Shown piece by piece: positions 36,405 through 50,441 of a stretch of DNA of 64,000 bases (positions are counted from its first letter, which is position 1; every line of letters begins with the position of its first letter). The position numbers and the translations under genes were made by a program. The notes beneath the pieces are model-generated. The model ran no database searches. It was given only the letters and a program-made list of their open reading frames with translations, and was not told the DNA's origin. Source of the stretch: Ptychodera flava (Eukaryota; Hemichordata; Enteropneusta; Ptychoderidae); assembly GCF_041260155.1 (NCBI RefSeq), contig NC_091944.1:11907272-11971271 (forward strand), written 5' to 3'.

Positions 36405-36735
36405 ATAGGCTTTGTTTGTGGTTGATAATTACACGAGATTATGCGAAAAATACGACGAGATGGCATCGTACTGCCAGTGGCGTAGCAACCATAGTTACTT
36501 TGTGAGCTCTCAGGCCAGAAACACTGCTTCACGCCAATCAAAACATAACACGCCAGCAGTTTCATAAACATGTCCTTCCTTGACGCACGTGTAAAAGACG
36601 GTATGACTGACCGTAAACCATTGAGTAAAACCAGACAGTATCGATAAAAGACTTTCAAATTTGGTTCAAATACACTCATTATATATTCATAAAAATATAA
36701 GAGGAATTTTTAAAACGGTAAAACTCATTTTCCTT
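36405..36735 (+). repeat. Dispersed repeat, copy 2
   Basis: Second copy of the 330-bp repeat found at 5945-6300, with scattered substitutions. Just upstream, a 23-bp unit ending GTAAGTATC is tandemly doubled at about 36331-36378. The family is not recognised. Confidence 0.75.
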
Positions 36736-39700
36736 TCCTTTCTCTATGGTTTCAGTCATTGGTGAATCTGTACAGGTCTGAACTTTCACTTGCTGTATGC
36801 TATGTAGGTGTGAGAGAAAATCAAACATTTCCTTTAACTGACCAAAATTCCATGCGATATATATTCTCAGCGCTATGCAATAGGTGCTTTATATTATCAT
36901 ACATATGTTTATGTTATGCATTTTAGATATAAAAAAATATCGAACAATGTGGCGTCGATTTGCTGTTGTGAGGCCATCATACACAATGATCACAACGCCT
37001 GTACGCGAGTTAGGCAAGTCAGGACAGTCGGGGAATGGTTGACCCAGATACCACACGTTTCAGTTGCGGAAATGATTTAAGATGACGAGACACTGATCTT
37101 TAGTGGCCAAACGTTAAAGGTCATTGGAGTGTCATGTGTAGGCAAAACAAAACGAACATTCCATCAAACTGAAGTCCAATTCTACGAAATCTACATATAT
37201 TTATCTGAGCAGACTTTGATTTCGTTTTAGGGCTCATTATAACTGATGTAATCGAGAAACTGTAAAATGGCGCAATGGTGAAATGAAGAAATAAAGAAAC
37301 CGGAAAATAGAGAAATCCATATACATTAATAAAGAAATAAAGATACTTAACTGAAATATATAGAAAGAAATATATCAGACGAACAGCAAAACAGACGGTC
37401 GATTCGATGTATTACTCGCTTTCACCATTGTCCCTTTATTACAGTGTCTCTATGACGTGGCCAAGGGACTTGGAAGAAACTACAGGGAGGGAGTACGGTG
37501 TTTTTCAAATGACGCTGCACGTAAAAATAAGACCCATCAAAAGTGTTTGCGAAAGAAAAAGTGACCCTACCCAATTTTCATGCGTAACAAACACTTCTAT
37601 TTTGAGGTGAAGATTTTTAAAGCATTATTTTTCGAAAATTCTATAACCTTTGACCTGCCCTATACCTCTGCTGCTAAGCTATAGCTATATCTTATCCTAA
37701 AATCAAAATGCACACCTATATTTCGGGGTTGCCACGGACCTTAGACCCTCATATCATCCTGTACCTCATGAAAAATGCAGATATATAATTATACGCTAGT
37801 CAATAGAGCTAGAGGTCTGAATCTGTGGTAGACAGGAATGATTACATGAGCAACGTTTTCAGCTATAATGTCACTTGACCAAGATTGACCTTCGACCTCA
37901 AATTCACGAACATGTCTATATACATTTTTAAACACAAGTGTCGATGGAGAGGGATGGAGCATCTGATGGCGTCATGTCCTGAACCTCATTCAACATATGT
38001 CAAATAAAATATTATTGATGTTGGATGTGACACCCATGGGAGATTTACGGATGGTGCGCATGCAAAATGGGGACATTTGTTCTCGTTCGCATAGAACTTT
38101 GTACCTCCGATCTGGAATTAGATAAATAGGGAGGGTCACTTTTTCGACTACTGTCGACTTTCTCGATACATTAAAATGAACCATAACAAATGCCAAAATT
38201 ATCCAACGTTAATGGCCATAATTTATCAGCTGAAGGTGGATAGCGCGCTATCATCTTCTACCGACAATGCTGTCAATAGATAAACATACCATGTAAGGAA
38301 TTACATTTTGGTGATAGTTACAGTCCGTGTTTCGATGACCGAGCAGATACCAATTTCCTGTAAGCGGTACGCTCGCCTGATAAAGCGGTGGGCACACAGA
38401 ATGCTATGTCAATTCATGCTGTTAATATTCATTCCACAGCGAAGGGGCTACAGAATTTAACACAACATGCCAATTTTTCTCAACTACGTAATGACCTAAT
38501 TAAAACGATCCTAAGGATGAACTATAATTTTGCATCAAGTTCCCTGTTTTATATGTTAATTAACAGATATATTGTAGAGCCCTGGAGGAAGAACTACCGC
38601 AGCATGATTGAAATTCCGGTTTCGTTGTCTTTCAATACTATGACATGGTACTCAATATATAGCGACATATTTGATCTGTTGATATACTAACCATTACTAA
38701 GAGAACGATAGGTCACTCAAGGGTTGTGCATATTGACCATTCTTACAAATGCTTGACTAATATTAATGGGTGTTTGTTTGTCGGTTTCTATATCAACGTT
38801 ATCATGACCTTACAAACAGTGGGAAATTCCATGAGCTGAGGAAATTCATTACAATAAATTGGTGATGATTTAAAACTTATTAATCTGCAACGTGTACAAA
38901 CCATAGATGGTCGGAAAAGAAAAAAACACGGCGACTGATACTAATCTCTTGTAGCTTGTGGGATTCTTCTGCCGATTGGATACTCGACTGAAGATGGAAC
39001 TTATGGATAATTAGGTGCACTGAGCAACAAACATATCTATCGGATCATGGGAGTTTCACGTGATACCAGAAAAACAAGCATTTCCTTTAATTGACGCCAC
39101 AATTGCACGAAGTGGACATTGATTATCTGCATATACTTACTTTCGTTTCAGTCATTGTTTTAAGTTTGATTAAATTTTCTGGTCGAATCGTTATGCTATA
39201 ATGCCGGATTTCCGTTCATTGACAAAACTATATCTTACAAACAGTCTGCAAGACTTGAATTAGATAAAGAATTGATAATGTAATAAGAGTTGAATAGAAA
39301 CTATTTAAATGCGATGTTAATAAGGCAAAATATTGTTACCCGTTCGCACTGTTCTGCAATAGGTGCACTATTTGACAATATATACTCTAATGTTTATGTT
39401 GTGCATTGAAATAGAAAAAATATAGCGTTAAATTACTCCTGTGAGGCCCTCCTATAAAACGACCACAACACCTGACACTACTTAGAAAAGCCTAGACTGC
39501 CGTGGACAGGTTGACCCTGATACAACAAATTTTCAGTCAATAATTTACGGTGACGAGACATTTATATCTAGTGCCTAAAGTTAAAGGTCATCTTGGGAGT
39601 TAATGTGTTGGGAGAACAACAAACATTCCCTCGAGTTGAAGTCTTATTCTACGAAGTTTACATACACTTGTCTGAGCAGAATTTTCTTTCATTTCAGCCA

Positions 39701-40140
39701 TTGCTGAACTTATGCGAGTGTTTATGTCATTCACTCTCTATGCTTCATATTATGAGCCGATGTGAGAATAATCTCTCAAACAAGGCTAGGATTATCTGGA
39801 AAACTTTAAAAATGTACAAAACTTTACATTATTAAACAATGATATGAAAGAAAGTTAAAATTTTTGGAATGCGATACAGTAAAAATTAACGATATCTTTG
39901 CCATTCCGCACTGTTATTCAGTGTGTGTTTTGTTTGACAGCATTACTGAGTTGTATTTTTGTTCACTTGAGTAGAAAATAGAATGATCTCAAACAGCATT
40001 TCGTCAATTTACTCTTTCAACGCCATCATACACAACGACCGCTGCACCTGTATATTACTAAGACAATTCAATACAAGAATGGTCTGGTTGACCATATATA
40101 AGACACTTTTATTGATTGATTGATTGATTAAAGGTTTAGA
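36735..40140 (+). repeat. Degenerate long tandem repeats
   Basis: Related blocks recur near 36735-37240, 39100-39660 and 39660-40140, with a weaker relative near 33680-33960. Each has a pyrimidine run ending in CAG or TAG followed by TCATTG-like sequence, then GCACTGTTCTGCAATAGGTGC-like words, then GTGAGGCC...ATAC(A)AC-like sequence and GGTTGACC. Copies are strongly diverged. They may be remnants of a duplicated exon and intron unit or of a transposon. Confidence 0.5.
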
Positions 40141-40887
40141 GACATTTATATTAGGTGACTTTAATTTGTTCACAGCATTGTCGGCATCTTGGTCTTAAAA
40201 GGTTGTTGTGCCCTGCCAAGCGAGGGCAGAAAAAATATATCTGAACGGAAGTTAAAGGTTAACTTTTAACGAATTCATCGATATCGGCGACGATTTTATT
40301 TTGACTGGCAGTAGTACTAGTACATCGAGCAGGTGCTGGTTCCTAATTTAGATTATACATTTAAAGCAAGAGTGGGCCAAGTCATTGTCCTCAATGATAT
40401 ATGAAAAATGATTATAATTACAAGTTTTATTCATTTTAAAAAGTGACACACGCAGTAAACGTTGACGCACTAATCTTTAATATTATGCTTCACAAACTGC
40501 TCCCGAACCGTCAAGATACATGAAGGGGTATACATGTACTGCACTCTGCCTTTTATCATGGTCTTTTTGGCTATCACTTCCAATCATCTTAGTATATATT
40601 TTGTTAAGTATCGTATTGCCATTGCAGTGCAGGAATTATTTTTCCCCGGCTACACAACGGTTATTTCATGTATAGAAAAGTTAGTAAGGTCAGCCACGGA
40701 TGAAAGGATGTGAAAAACATAAATATATCAAAACAGGAACGCAAGGCTAGATTTTCAGACCTTATCGTTCTGTTTACCTTGCCACTACTCCGATAAAAAA
40801 CTACTGTCCTTTTACTCGGCGAGCTTATGAGTCTTTGTAACAGTATGGACTTTATGGCCATTTATCAGAAATAAAAGCTCCCTTTCC

Positions 40888-40890
<3 letters not shown>

Positions 40891-40945
<55 letters not shown>
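40891..40945. repeat. CT microsatellite (counterpart of 547-704)
   Basis: A pure CT run in the right copy of the segmental duplication, about a third of the length of the left tract. Confidence 0.9.
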
Positions 40946-40949
<4 letters not shown>

Positions 40950-42185
40950 GAGCGGCCACAAAAACGCTAACAATAGGTATTTTCAAGTTAATTGAATTAT
41001 TGTCAATAATCTTAAATCAAATATGAAGAGACTTATAGCAGGGATGTTTTTAAAAGCAGCAACTTGTTTATTTCGAATATACAATATAACAATTCTTAAA
41101 TCTATAATTCTTAGGGTGCACATACAATCGCATTCCATATTTTTTAATATTTAACTGTTTAAATGGCCCAGCTCATCTGGGTCTTTTTCTTAAGCCTTTG
41201 CCGAAGAACGCTAGAAAATAATCTAATATCTTATTGATGAGAGCTACTCCATCTGTAGACATCTATGGATCAGTTGAACTTGTTGGTTAGATAAAATGGC
41301 GTCAACATATGGTTTTCATAAAGGTGACAAGAGTGACGGAAAACAGCTAAATCTCTGAAATGACCGAGATTTTATGAAGCAGATTTTGTGTTTCTTATTC
41401 ACGTATGCATCTTGCAGGGTAGACTCACCACAATTCTATCAGTGCATACGTGCAAGTATACTATTCGAAACAAGCTATTCTAAATGCAACATTTCACGAA
41501 AACGAAGGGAAACCTCAAAACTAGTATTATGTAACTGATCGTCGAGCACCATGTGACACACCCTCTATCCCAACTACCGTAACCCATGAACTAATTACTA
41601 GAGAGAAAAAAATAGAAGTCACTTATGACTCAAGCAATATAGTACTCAAGCCACACATGGCTTAAGTAACAATTTTATATACATTATGCATAAAGTACTA
41701 ATGATGGTAGTACCAGACTTAGAAGTTCCGACAGTGTGTAAGGATGTTATTCGCGGACATTTGACTACTGTTTGTGAGAATCAGTCTCCTTATCATGATA
41801 TTAACTTTTGTCGGGCTTTACCTGGTTATGACGAGAGTTGATAACTGCACAATATATGAGAAATAATAATCGATGCCTAAGTATTCTTAGTTGTTAAAAA
41901 CAAATCTTCATATACTAAGCTAATTGATGTACAATTTTAAAATTAGGAGATAAGAGTTGAAAGTTCGCTCATTGATCATATGGGCACCAGATGTCTCACT
42001 CTGTCTGTCGAGAAAACACCGTTAACACTCAAACGAAAGCTTGCTGACTAGTTCATCTGCCCAAGTTGAACTTAATATAGGGTTTACTTAAGAAAATAAC
42101 AAACATGCAAGATAGTCAAAACAATCGGAATAGTTCCCCTCTGTTGCAAACAAATATGTACGCTTATTCCACCCTTCCATCCATG

Positions 42186-42443
<258 letters not shown>

Positions 42444-42469
42444 GCCAGGACACAATCATTTCGCAATAT

Positions 42470-45400
42470 GTAAAATCGTTTTTAATGCAGAAAGTATATA
42501 ATTTTGTCTAGACATCATCGATAGTTTCATGACTGCTATGACCATAGTTTGAAATAGTAAAAACGCTCGATATGTTTATTCCTGGTTTCCTTGATGCCAC
42601 CTCGACCCTATACTGCAGTTCAGTTCGGCATATCTTGTCAATATGTGTCAAAACAAGGAATACAGGTATACGACGTTCTATGGAATGCAGAAAGAAATAA
42701 AGAAAGGAGTACCAATATCGGTAAGAAAATACAATACAAAGGACATTGGTTTATGACAGTTATTTTCTTCTACGTAGTACACAAATGACCATGAGTATCA
42801 TTGTAATGTATTGGCGAGACGGTTGTTAAAATGTTCAAGAATTGGTGATTATCAACTGATCCTGAGTGATCCTAAGTGACTATTTTTAGGATCAACGTCT
42901 GTTTAGCGTTGATTTTTTGTTCAGATTATCTTGAAAATGTTGTTTCACCGGATCAATGAAAATACGAAACCCTTGTTGATAGCCGTATGAAATATGGTTC
43001 TAAGAAACAGCGATTCTGAAGTCTATAATCACACACAGAAACAACAGTGAGTTCGTTTGACATTACCTTGTATCAAGATATTACCTTTGAAAAATAACAT
43101 TATTTCGCTTAGAGTACTTCTATGTTGAAATTTACCTTTGCGTTTAGCTTCCTCTATTACCGCAGTGTTCAATTCGTCAAATTCTGCGTTACATTTCGCC
43201 ACTATCAACACTACATCCACACGCCCTGTACTTGGTTTCGTCATGTAGGTCCAAATCGACGTCATGGATAGCAGCGACCAGTAGTCGAGTTTTTGGTCCT
43301 TTGGAAATTTGCCGTCGAGAAGCAAACTGATCACCTTCCGTGCGTGATTCACGTCACCACCAGATGAGAGCTCCTTAAGACCATTTCCAGGTACATCAAG
43401 ACACGTAAATGTCTTATTCTTAAGTTTGATTGGATATGTGCTGACTACAGATATTCTCGTGGATGATCCTTGCCATGTTTGCGCGAGGTACACTCCTGCA
43501 AGCGCCTGAAATAGAGTGAAAAAGGTTATGCAAATGACCTACATTATTTCTGAGTTACACATGACTTCAATTTATTTGCTTATAGACATTGATAATGTCT
43601 ACAAATGTATGACGAAATGCTCTCTGGCTGCCTGTGATCTACGATGAGAGAATAATTTCTTATTACTCATCGCTTATTCCAAATAACCTTAATAAAACCT
43701 AACAAAAGTTCCATCAAGATGAATGGCTAGATATACTTACTGTGATAATCGAATTTATGGTGGTAGATTTACCATGTCCAGGTGCTCCAAAAAAGGCAAT
43801 GATCTGATCGTTAACCTGATTTGCAACGTCATCTGAAAATGAAACAGATCACACAATGAGTATATCAAATAACGTAAACATTAAAAATTATCTTTCGTCA
43901 TATGCCATTTGCTTTCGATGATAAAATTTTATACACATTCAAAAAACATAACTCCTCGCTCTCTGCAACAAAAAGAGCATTTTAAATCGTACCTCATTAT
44001 CCAAATATTTCAATATTAAATGTGCGTCGTTGAATGCTTATCATTAGCTTTAGCAATTGTAGACTTACCTCGAGATAATTTTCATAGCCTTTGTGACGAT
44101 ACTAAAAGTAAATTTTGTTTTTTCTAGAGCTAGAATGCTCTGATCATATTCAAGTATGTCTGTCGTGCCTTCTTCGTTGATGCCAATCTCATTACCATGA
44201 GTGTACACTTCTTTAATGATGTCAGATAAAAGTTTGAATTTGTCAAGGTGCAAGTGTATCTTTTCCACCATGTCAAAAATTTCGTCCTCTTCTGATGGTA
44301 GTATTTGAACAGTTTTGTGTTCTGCCATGTATCTCACCGCTACAGAAAATACTTTTTAGAACATATAGAGATAATAAGATTTGATGACTGTGATTTGTTT
44401 TAATAAGAAAACATATCAAAGAAGATAAAATTATCCTGTCATTTTCTGAAAAGACAAAGACGTCATGCAATAGATGGTTACACATCGATGTAGAAACGGA
44501 AACGTATAAGCCTTACAAGTACCATGGCAAGTTCGTACATACATTCATACATACATACATACATACATACATACATACATACATACATACATACATACAT
44601 ACATACATGTACAAATCTCACACCTCTGGCATATTACGAAAACAATTACTATCTCCGTGACACTTACAAGTTTTGCTTGGTCTCAGGTTCATGTCATTGG
44701 ATTTTACAAAGAAATACAAGTCACCGTCTTTGAACTATTTCATTGGGTTCGTCGAGGGGAGTAATGAGTATCTATTTGGGATGGTGTCCAACGACTGTAA
44801 TAGAAGTATCTCATCTCCTAGGGTGATATTCCTGACGGGATTTCGGCATTCACTTTCCGCGATGCGTTGTTGAACAATATTTATGACGCAATTAACATAA
44901 AGATCATCTTTACAAACAATAGACATCTTGAAGGTAGATGCAATATCTTTAAAAGATAAATGCAAAACTGGAACAAGAAAACAACAAAGAGCGTATGAAC
45001 AAAACAAGATCAGGCACTGTTTCTATTTTTATAACTCCATAGAAAAATAGATTATTCACATTGCAATGCGAATGTACATGATGCTAGCTGCAAAATGAAA
45101 CCTCACGTACGTAAAGCTGCTGTCAGAAAGTCAATGATAGGAAACACACTGAGTGTTTGAGAAATGCTTGGTAGTACACCATGGCTGACTATGAAACATT
45201 AAATATTTAATGATATCGCTAAAATGTGACATTTGTGTATTATATATAGTAGAGCAATTGAATTGTTAAAACATTCATCAAGTACATGTAACCAGGTAAG
45301 TCATCTCCTTATGTAAAATATGTGGACAGGAAATTAGAAGATCGATTTTAGTGGAAAGTAACGAAGCTGCTAGAAAAGATAAAGTATGAACGTTGAAAGG

Positions 45401-46848
45401 TGGTTTTCTTGATACAAAACACCCGTTGACAAGTATTCAAATAACCAGAATAAATGGCAATATATGATTTTTGAAATGTTCGATTCATTTTTTTGAAAGT
45501 AGATCGGCTGAGCTGAACTGATAAAATACACGTATACATCGCCCTTACACTTTTAGAAAGAAGCAATCATCAAAAACGATTTTAAAACGATTCTTTTCAG
45601 CCTAATGATTGTTATATGATTACAATTGTAATTTGAACCGGTGTTTAAATAAAATCTATTCAGTTTGAAATTGATGATTTTATTTACCACAGTATGTTTC
45701 AAACATTACCATGCATAGGTCGCCACCACCTTAAAGTTGAATTCCAGTCGCCGTTTACAATTCCAATCTCCGTCGCAATCTCTTAGTTTAACGTTATTGA
45801 GAGAAACTTGATCAGCAGAAATATTGAACAAACACATTGTTTCTTGATTTGTTTTGCAATTTCATATACATCATCGCTTGTTCGACACCGAAATTGAACC
45901 GCGTTACTATGGCTACCGGCGTGACAAACAAGAACATAGATGTTGCCAGATATAATTAAAGCGATGACTTGCCATAGTCTAACCATTGTTGTAACGAATT
46001 TCCTGATCCGATTCACAATCCAAGCTGGAAAATTAGAACCTGTGAATTAAGGTGTATATTTGTTATGACTGGCAAAAACATTTTGATCAATAATACTGGT
46101 ATGTTTTTGAAATCTTTACAATTAATGGGTACAGTTAATAATACCCTGATAGTGTACCGAAAACAAGATAACCCGCTTTATATGATGAATGAAGTGGATG
46201 AAATAACTTACCAATTTCAAAGTAGAATTACTTAACCAACTTAAATGTAATTTCTGATGGACCAAGTTTAGGTAATCATGATTGGGGTGAAAAGGTCACA
46301 AACAACAAATAAATTAGTAAGGGTTATTATCAAATAAGTTTGGAAAATGTGGAACTTCACATAGATTGTGGCATTTCATATTTATTCATTTGACTATGAT
46401 GGATCATTGAATTTACATAGTTATACGAAACACCACAGTGCCTGTGCCATCATACCAATCGCCACAGCCAAGACAGCGTTTTTTCTTGAATAAGGACAGA
46501 GTGGCACATTAATGTCGACGTAAAATTATCTGTGTTTGCAATTATCTCCACTTTGAAAGTCAACTTACCTTTTGACGCATTGTTATCAAATTCTACGACA
46601 GCCTTTCCGATCTCGCTAAGGGGAGTCTTCAGATCTAACAGCTTTTTCTGTTCATCAGCAGATAGTTGGTAAATTTCTAGAGAGTTTTGATCAATATCCC
46701 CGCTCCTGAGACCAAAATAGTGAGCATTTTTCTGCAACTGTGTTGCAAGATCAGACACTCTGTCATTTTGACAACACTGAATTGGAACATAGCCGAGACC
46801 TCCGTCTACATATCGTACACATATGCTTACAGCGTTAGCCGTCGTCAT
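42470..46848 (-). pseudogene. Pseudogene A': decayed duplicate of gene A
   Basis: All seven exons of gene A have counterparts: 46848-46569, 46024-45688, 44967-44668, 44351-44069, 43832-43741, 43505-43136 and about 42677-42470. Splice sites are largely kept. Sizes match A exactly for exons 1, 3 and 5 (280, 300 and 92 nt), and exon 6 is 6 nt shorter, still in frame. Lesions relative to A: exon 2 has lost one base after IKKQ; exon 3 has a TAG after NPMK where A reads a glutamate codon; exon 4 is 2 nt shorter at its end, which changes the exit phase; and the last exon has an extra base near HETIDD. The P-loop exon (GAPGHGKSTT) and exon 6 (TCLDVPG) remain open. Several independent lesions make a full-length product unlikely, though a shortened GTPase from an internal start cannot be excluded. 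It lies in the same orientation as A, about 40 kb away. Confidence 0.75.
44540..44608. repeat. CATA microsatellite in A' intron 3
   Basis: Counterpart of the 3842-3966 tract, with roughly half the number of units. Confidence 0.93.
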
Positions 46849-46990
46849 TTTGACGTTCCAAGTAAAGTCCTATACTGTGCCCTGGTACAGATCGACCTTT
46901 TGAACTCATAGGTTACTTCCTTTAATGTGGAGATTTTACGGGTCGCACTACGCTAAGTGAGGCAGGCAGGTTCTGATCGGCCTGAATGAT

Positions 46991-48560
46991 AATATACAAA
47001 CTGAGGGTTCTAGACCACAACTCTCTCTCTAAGTCTTCATTTCACCAAGGAGGCTCCCAACACTCAACTCTCGCAACAACACGCACGGGGCCCAATACGG
47101 AAAATCCTTTAAGGCATAGGTGATAATGTGTAAAATAATATAAAGTAAGGGTGAAAATACCAAACAACAGAAGCAAATGCTTTAAGCTGAGCTCGATGGG
47201 GCTCTGCGGTCGCAAATTCATTGGGACATTCACATATTTAATGTCAAGAGGGGCTTATGCACGAAGTCGTGTTATATATGCGGGAGGGGGTGAAAAATAA
47301 GATATCCCTTTGCGGGAGGTGTGGGTACAAAATGTGTTTATGATGTTTCTCCACAGTGCAGAGAGAACTTTCGATGATATGGTTTTGCTTAAGACGGAGT
47401 TGTTTATCAGCTTGTAGAGGTACTTTTCAAAGGTGGTGACTACCCGTTTCCGGATATGTGTGTTAATTTAGATGTAAGGTTCTGTGCTGTTTTGTGTCTA
47501 TGTTTACAACTATTGTCTTACAAATTTTGACCTAGTGTTATTGGATTATGGATTGGTATGATTGCGATCATTTTTCTATCAAGGAACTCTGAATGAATTT
47601 CAGGGCATGAGTGACCTTCTCCAGCAGCAGATCCTGGCAGCCTAAAGTGAACCCTCACCAGCAACTAGAACTTCAGGCTCCCTGGGTTCCAAACCTCTTT
47701 GGTAGTCTCTGGCTGATCTGGGGTCGTTCACCATCCAAGAAGTCTCAGGGGGTCAGCTCCAAGGCTATTCCTTTCGGAAACATCCAACTGCCAGCTCTGC
47801 AGATAGTTCTTAACTGGATGATGTGTGAGGTGGAAGTTGATTTCCTGACCCTCGAGCACTTGATTGGCCATACCTATATCTATGCACCGCCTCCTTAACT
47901 TTACGCCTTCACCACCAACCTCTAAATTGAGATAAAATGTTCACCACGTGAGTAAATACCGTTCTAATACCTTTCTCTCTGTTCCCTTACAATGCCCCTC
48001 TGCTCTTGCCGTTAAGTATAAATTTTTACTATAACCCAAACGGGATATATATTTACCACCTCCTTGACTTTACGCTTTAACCATCCTCTAAGGGAGAGTT
48101 CACTTATTATGGCCTGTGGTAGGCTGGCAAATTCTTCCTGTGCATTAGTCAAAATAAGTGAACCCCTACCCACAGCACTAAAAAATTGATAACCCCTTTT
48201 TAAGACGACAAAAACTTCTTGAACCCCCCCCCCCCATTTCTTGAGTAAAGCTGCACACACAAACATGTCTGAAGGAGGGGTGCGATAGAAATCCAAAATC
48301 CAAAAAAATGATTCCGAGATTCTTTTAAATGACCCCCAACAAACCCACAATGTATTAACATTCAAATCTACCTTACGACTTGCTAAAATTCCCCTTCAAA
48401 AGGATCAGACAGAAATTCCATGTTGGTTGCAATTTTTTCACGCAAGCAGGAACACTATTTTTGTGCAACTACTGGAAGGCAAATGTGGCTGATATAGTGC
48501 TTCGTCCTAAAATATCAAATCATATAACATGGGAGTGTACTGGGCAAACATTTAACGTTT
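46991..48560. other. Gene-free interval between A' and the repeat array
   Basis: No supported gene. The words CTCCTT(A/G)ACTTTACGC and CCTCTAA(A/G) recur at 47890, 48060 and weakly near 49905, suggesting degenerate direct repeats. The open frame at 47611-47898 has no recognisable domain or splice context. At 48541-48565 there is a hairpin with perfect 9-bp arms around TGGGCAAAC. Confidence 0.4.
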
Positions 48561-48599
48561 GCCCATATTAAACAAGCTATATATCTTTACATTTACACA

Positions 48600-49560
48600 T
48601 GTTTGATTAGTCATGTAAATGTACTTTGCTTGCAGTGACAGATAAAAAGTGTGTGTGCATACAAAGTTTTGACATTTGAATTTAAATGATAATGTTGATT
48701 CACTAGACATGGTAGTCTATGAAAAAGGTACGTAATAACTTTTCTATGCAAAACTAGCGATATCTATACATTTATAGACAATTAATATTGTCTATGATAA
48801 AACTGTGAATATTTTTTCCAATACACAACTTGCTATACTTGCGCATATATAGACTTTGGATAATGGCCATTTTTATTTTAGACAAAGGTGGTTACAAGTG
48901 GATATGAGCGCAAGAAATTTGATTTTTAAATGTAGATTTACTATACATGGTAGTCTATGGCGGAAATTAAATGAATAATTTTTTTTTTCCAATACAAAAC
49001 TAGCTAAATCTGTGTATTCATGTACTCTTGATTATTGATGTTGTTGTACTTGATTAGACTAGGGTGATAACAAGTGGAGTGTGTGTAAGAAATCCGATTT
49101 TGGAATTTAACCGAAAAGTAGATTCACTATACATGGTAGTCTATGGAGGAAACTGTGAATATTTTTTTTCAATACAAAACAAGCTAAATCATTGTATTTA
49201 TAGATGTTTGTTAATTCATTTTAAAGAACTTGATTAGACTTGGGAAGTTAAAAGTTGATGTGTGTGCAAGAAATTTGACTTTGGAATTTCACCTAAAAGA
49301 TGATTCACTATACATGGCAGTCTATGAGAAAATTATGAATAGTTTTTTACAATACTAACTACATCTGTGCTTTTATATCTGTTTTAGAATTGATGCAAAT
49401 GTACTTGATTCAAATAGGGTATTTGAAAGTCCAGATGCAGACAACAATTATGGTACTAGAATTTCATATAAAATTATTATTTCACTTTTAATGATAGTCT
49501 ACAGGTAATTGATAAACATTTTCCCTGACAAAACTATCTATAGATATCTTTAATATGTAA
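48600..49560. repeat. Tandem array of units of about 190 bp
   Basis: About five diverged units share a core like GATTCACTATACATGG followed by AGTCTATG (near 48700, 48945, 49120, 49305 and weakly 49490). Each also has a GTGTGTGCAAGAAATTTGA-like word and a CAATACAAAACTAGC-like word. There is no coding potential. Confidence 0.7.
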
Positions 49561-50109
49561 GTAATATGAATTGTCCATTGACCCCAATTGGCTCGATTTG
49601 CAAGAACATAAGCCTCAGAGTTGACAGGTCAAGATGTTTATATGACAGATAATATACCGGTACTTTTATTCAGATTTACAGTCAAGAGACTTAAGAGAAC
49701 TAAATCATGCAGCAAATCATTTTTTATTTCCCAGAATATTTTCAACACTGGAACTGTTTTTGACGGAGCGGATACTTATGAAAATAAATTGACCCCCTCT
49801 GTGCTGTTTGAAAACTGCAAGACCCCCGCTTTGCAGTTTACAAATTTAAGGTGAAACCCCCCCCCCCTGGATTTTGCTGGGGCTCCCGGGCGTAATAACT
49901 GGACACTCCCTAAATGGAGATAACATACCTGTCACCTAATTAAAAACCGTTTTTAGTCCCTTCCCCCTGTTTCCTTGCAAGGCCCCTCTGCTCCCAGTTG
50001 AGACACATCATAAGCACATTAGTAGTTAGTTTTTATTGTTTTCTGAGCCACGTATTATATTTTCCCCCATTTCCCCTCATTAGAAACCCCTCCATATAGC
50101 TAAAATGAC

Positions 50110-50345
50110 ACCTACCGGAACGTTTGTGCGTACGTGAGTTAACATACACCTGCCGGAACGGGGTCACCGCGTCAGCTGGCGATGTGCCATATAGTGCATT
50201 GTCCTGAACTTAGTGGGAAATTCCCTGACACCTTCGGAACGTGTCTATACACGCAGCCGCATCACACACAGCTGTCTAACCTATTTATAAACACACAACA
50301 TGTATAAACACGTTCCGAAGGTCCATGCGCAGTCTATATAAAGAA
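50110..50345. promoter_or_regulatory. Repeated GGAACG motifs, inverted repeat and TATA box left of the Polinton
   Basis: A motif ACCTNC(C)GGAACG occurs at 50110-50122, 50148-50160 and 50230-50241, and inverted at 50311-50322. The last two belong to a 22-bp inverted repeat with one mismatch (50230-50251 against 50301-50322). A TATATAAAG box follows at 50335-50343. This may be an element terminus or promoter. The box would drive transcription rightward, antisense to the neighbouring capsid-like stretches. Confidence 0.4.
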
Positions 50346-50441
50346 GCTTTTACCTCATGTTGTCAGTCCGGCCGGCCGGTCGACGGAGTCTAGCTGACGT
50401 GACTGCATAACTGAGGTCCGAATTTCTGAACTCGGAGTTAA

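Noticed and set aside
47611-47898. 95-codon open frame with GC-richer sequence
   Set aside because: No domain, no splice context and no paralog in the window; both strands look equally weak.
48541-48565. Hairpin with 9-bp arms as a transcription terminator
   Set aside because: Such hairpins do not define termination in animal genes and no gene ends here.
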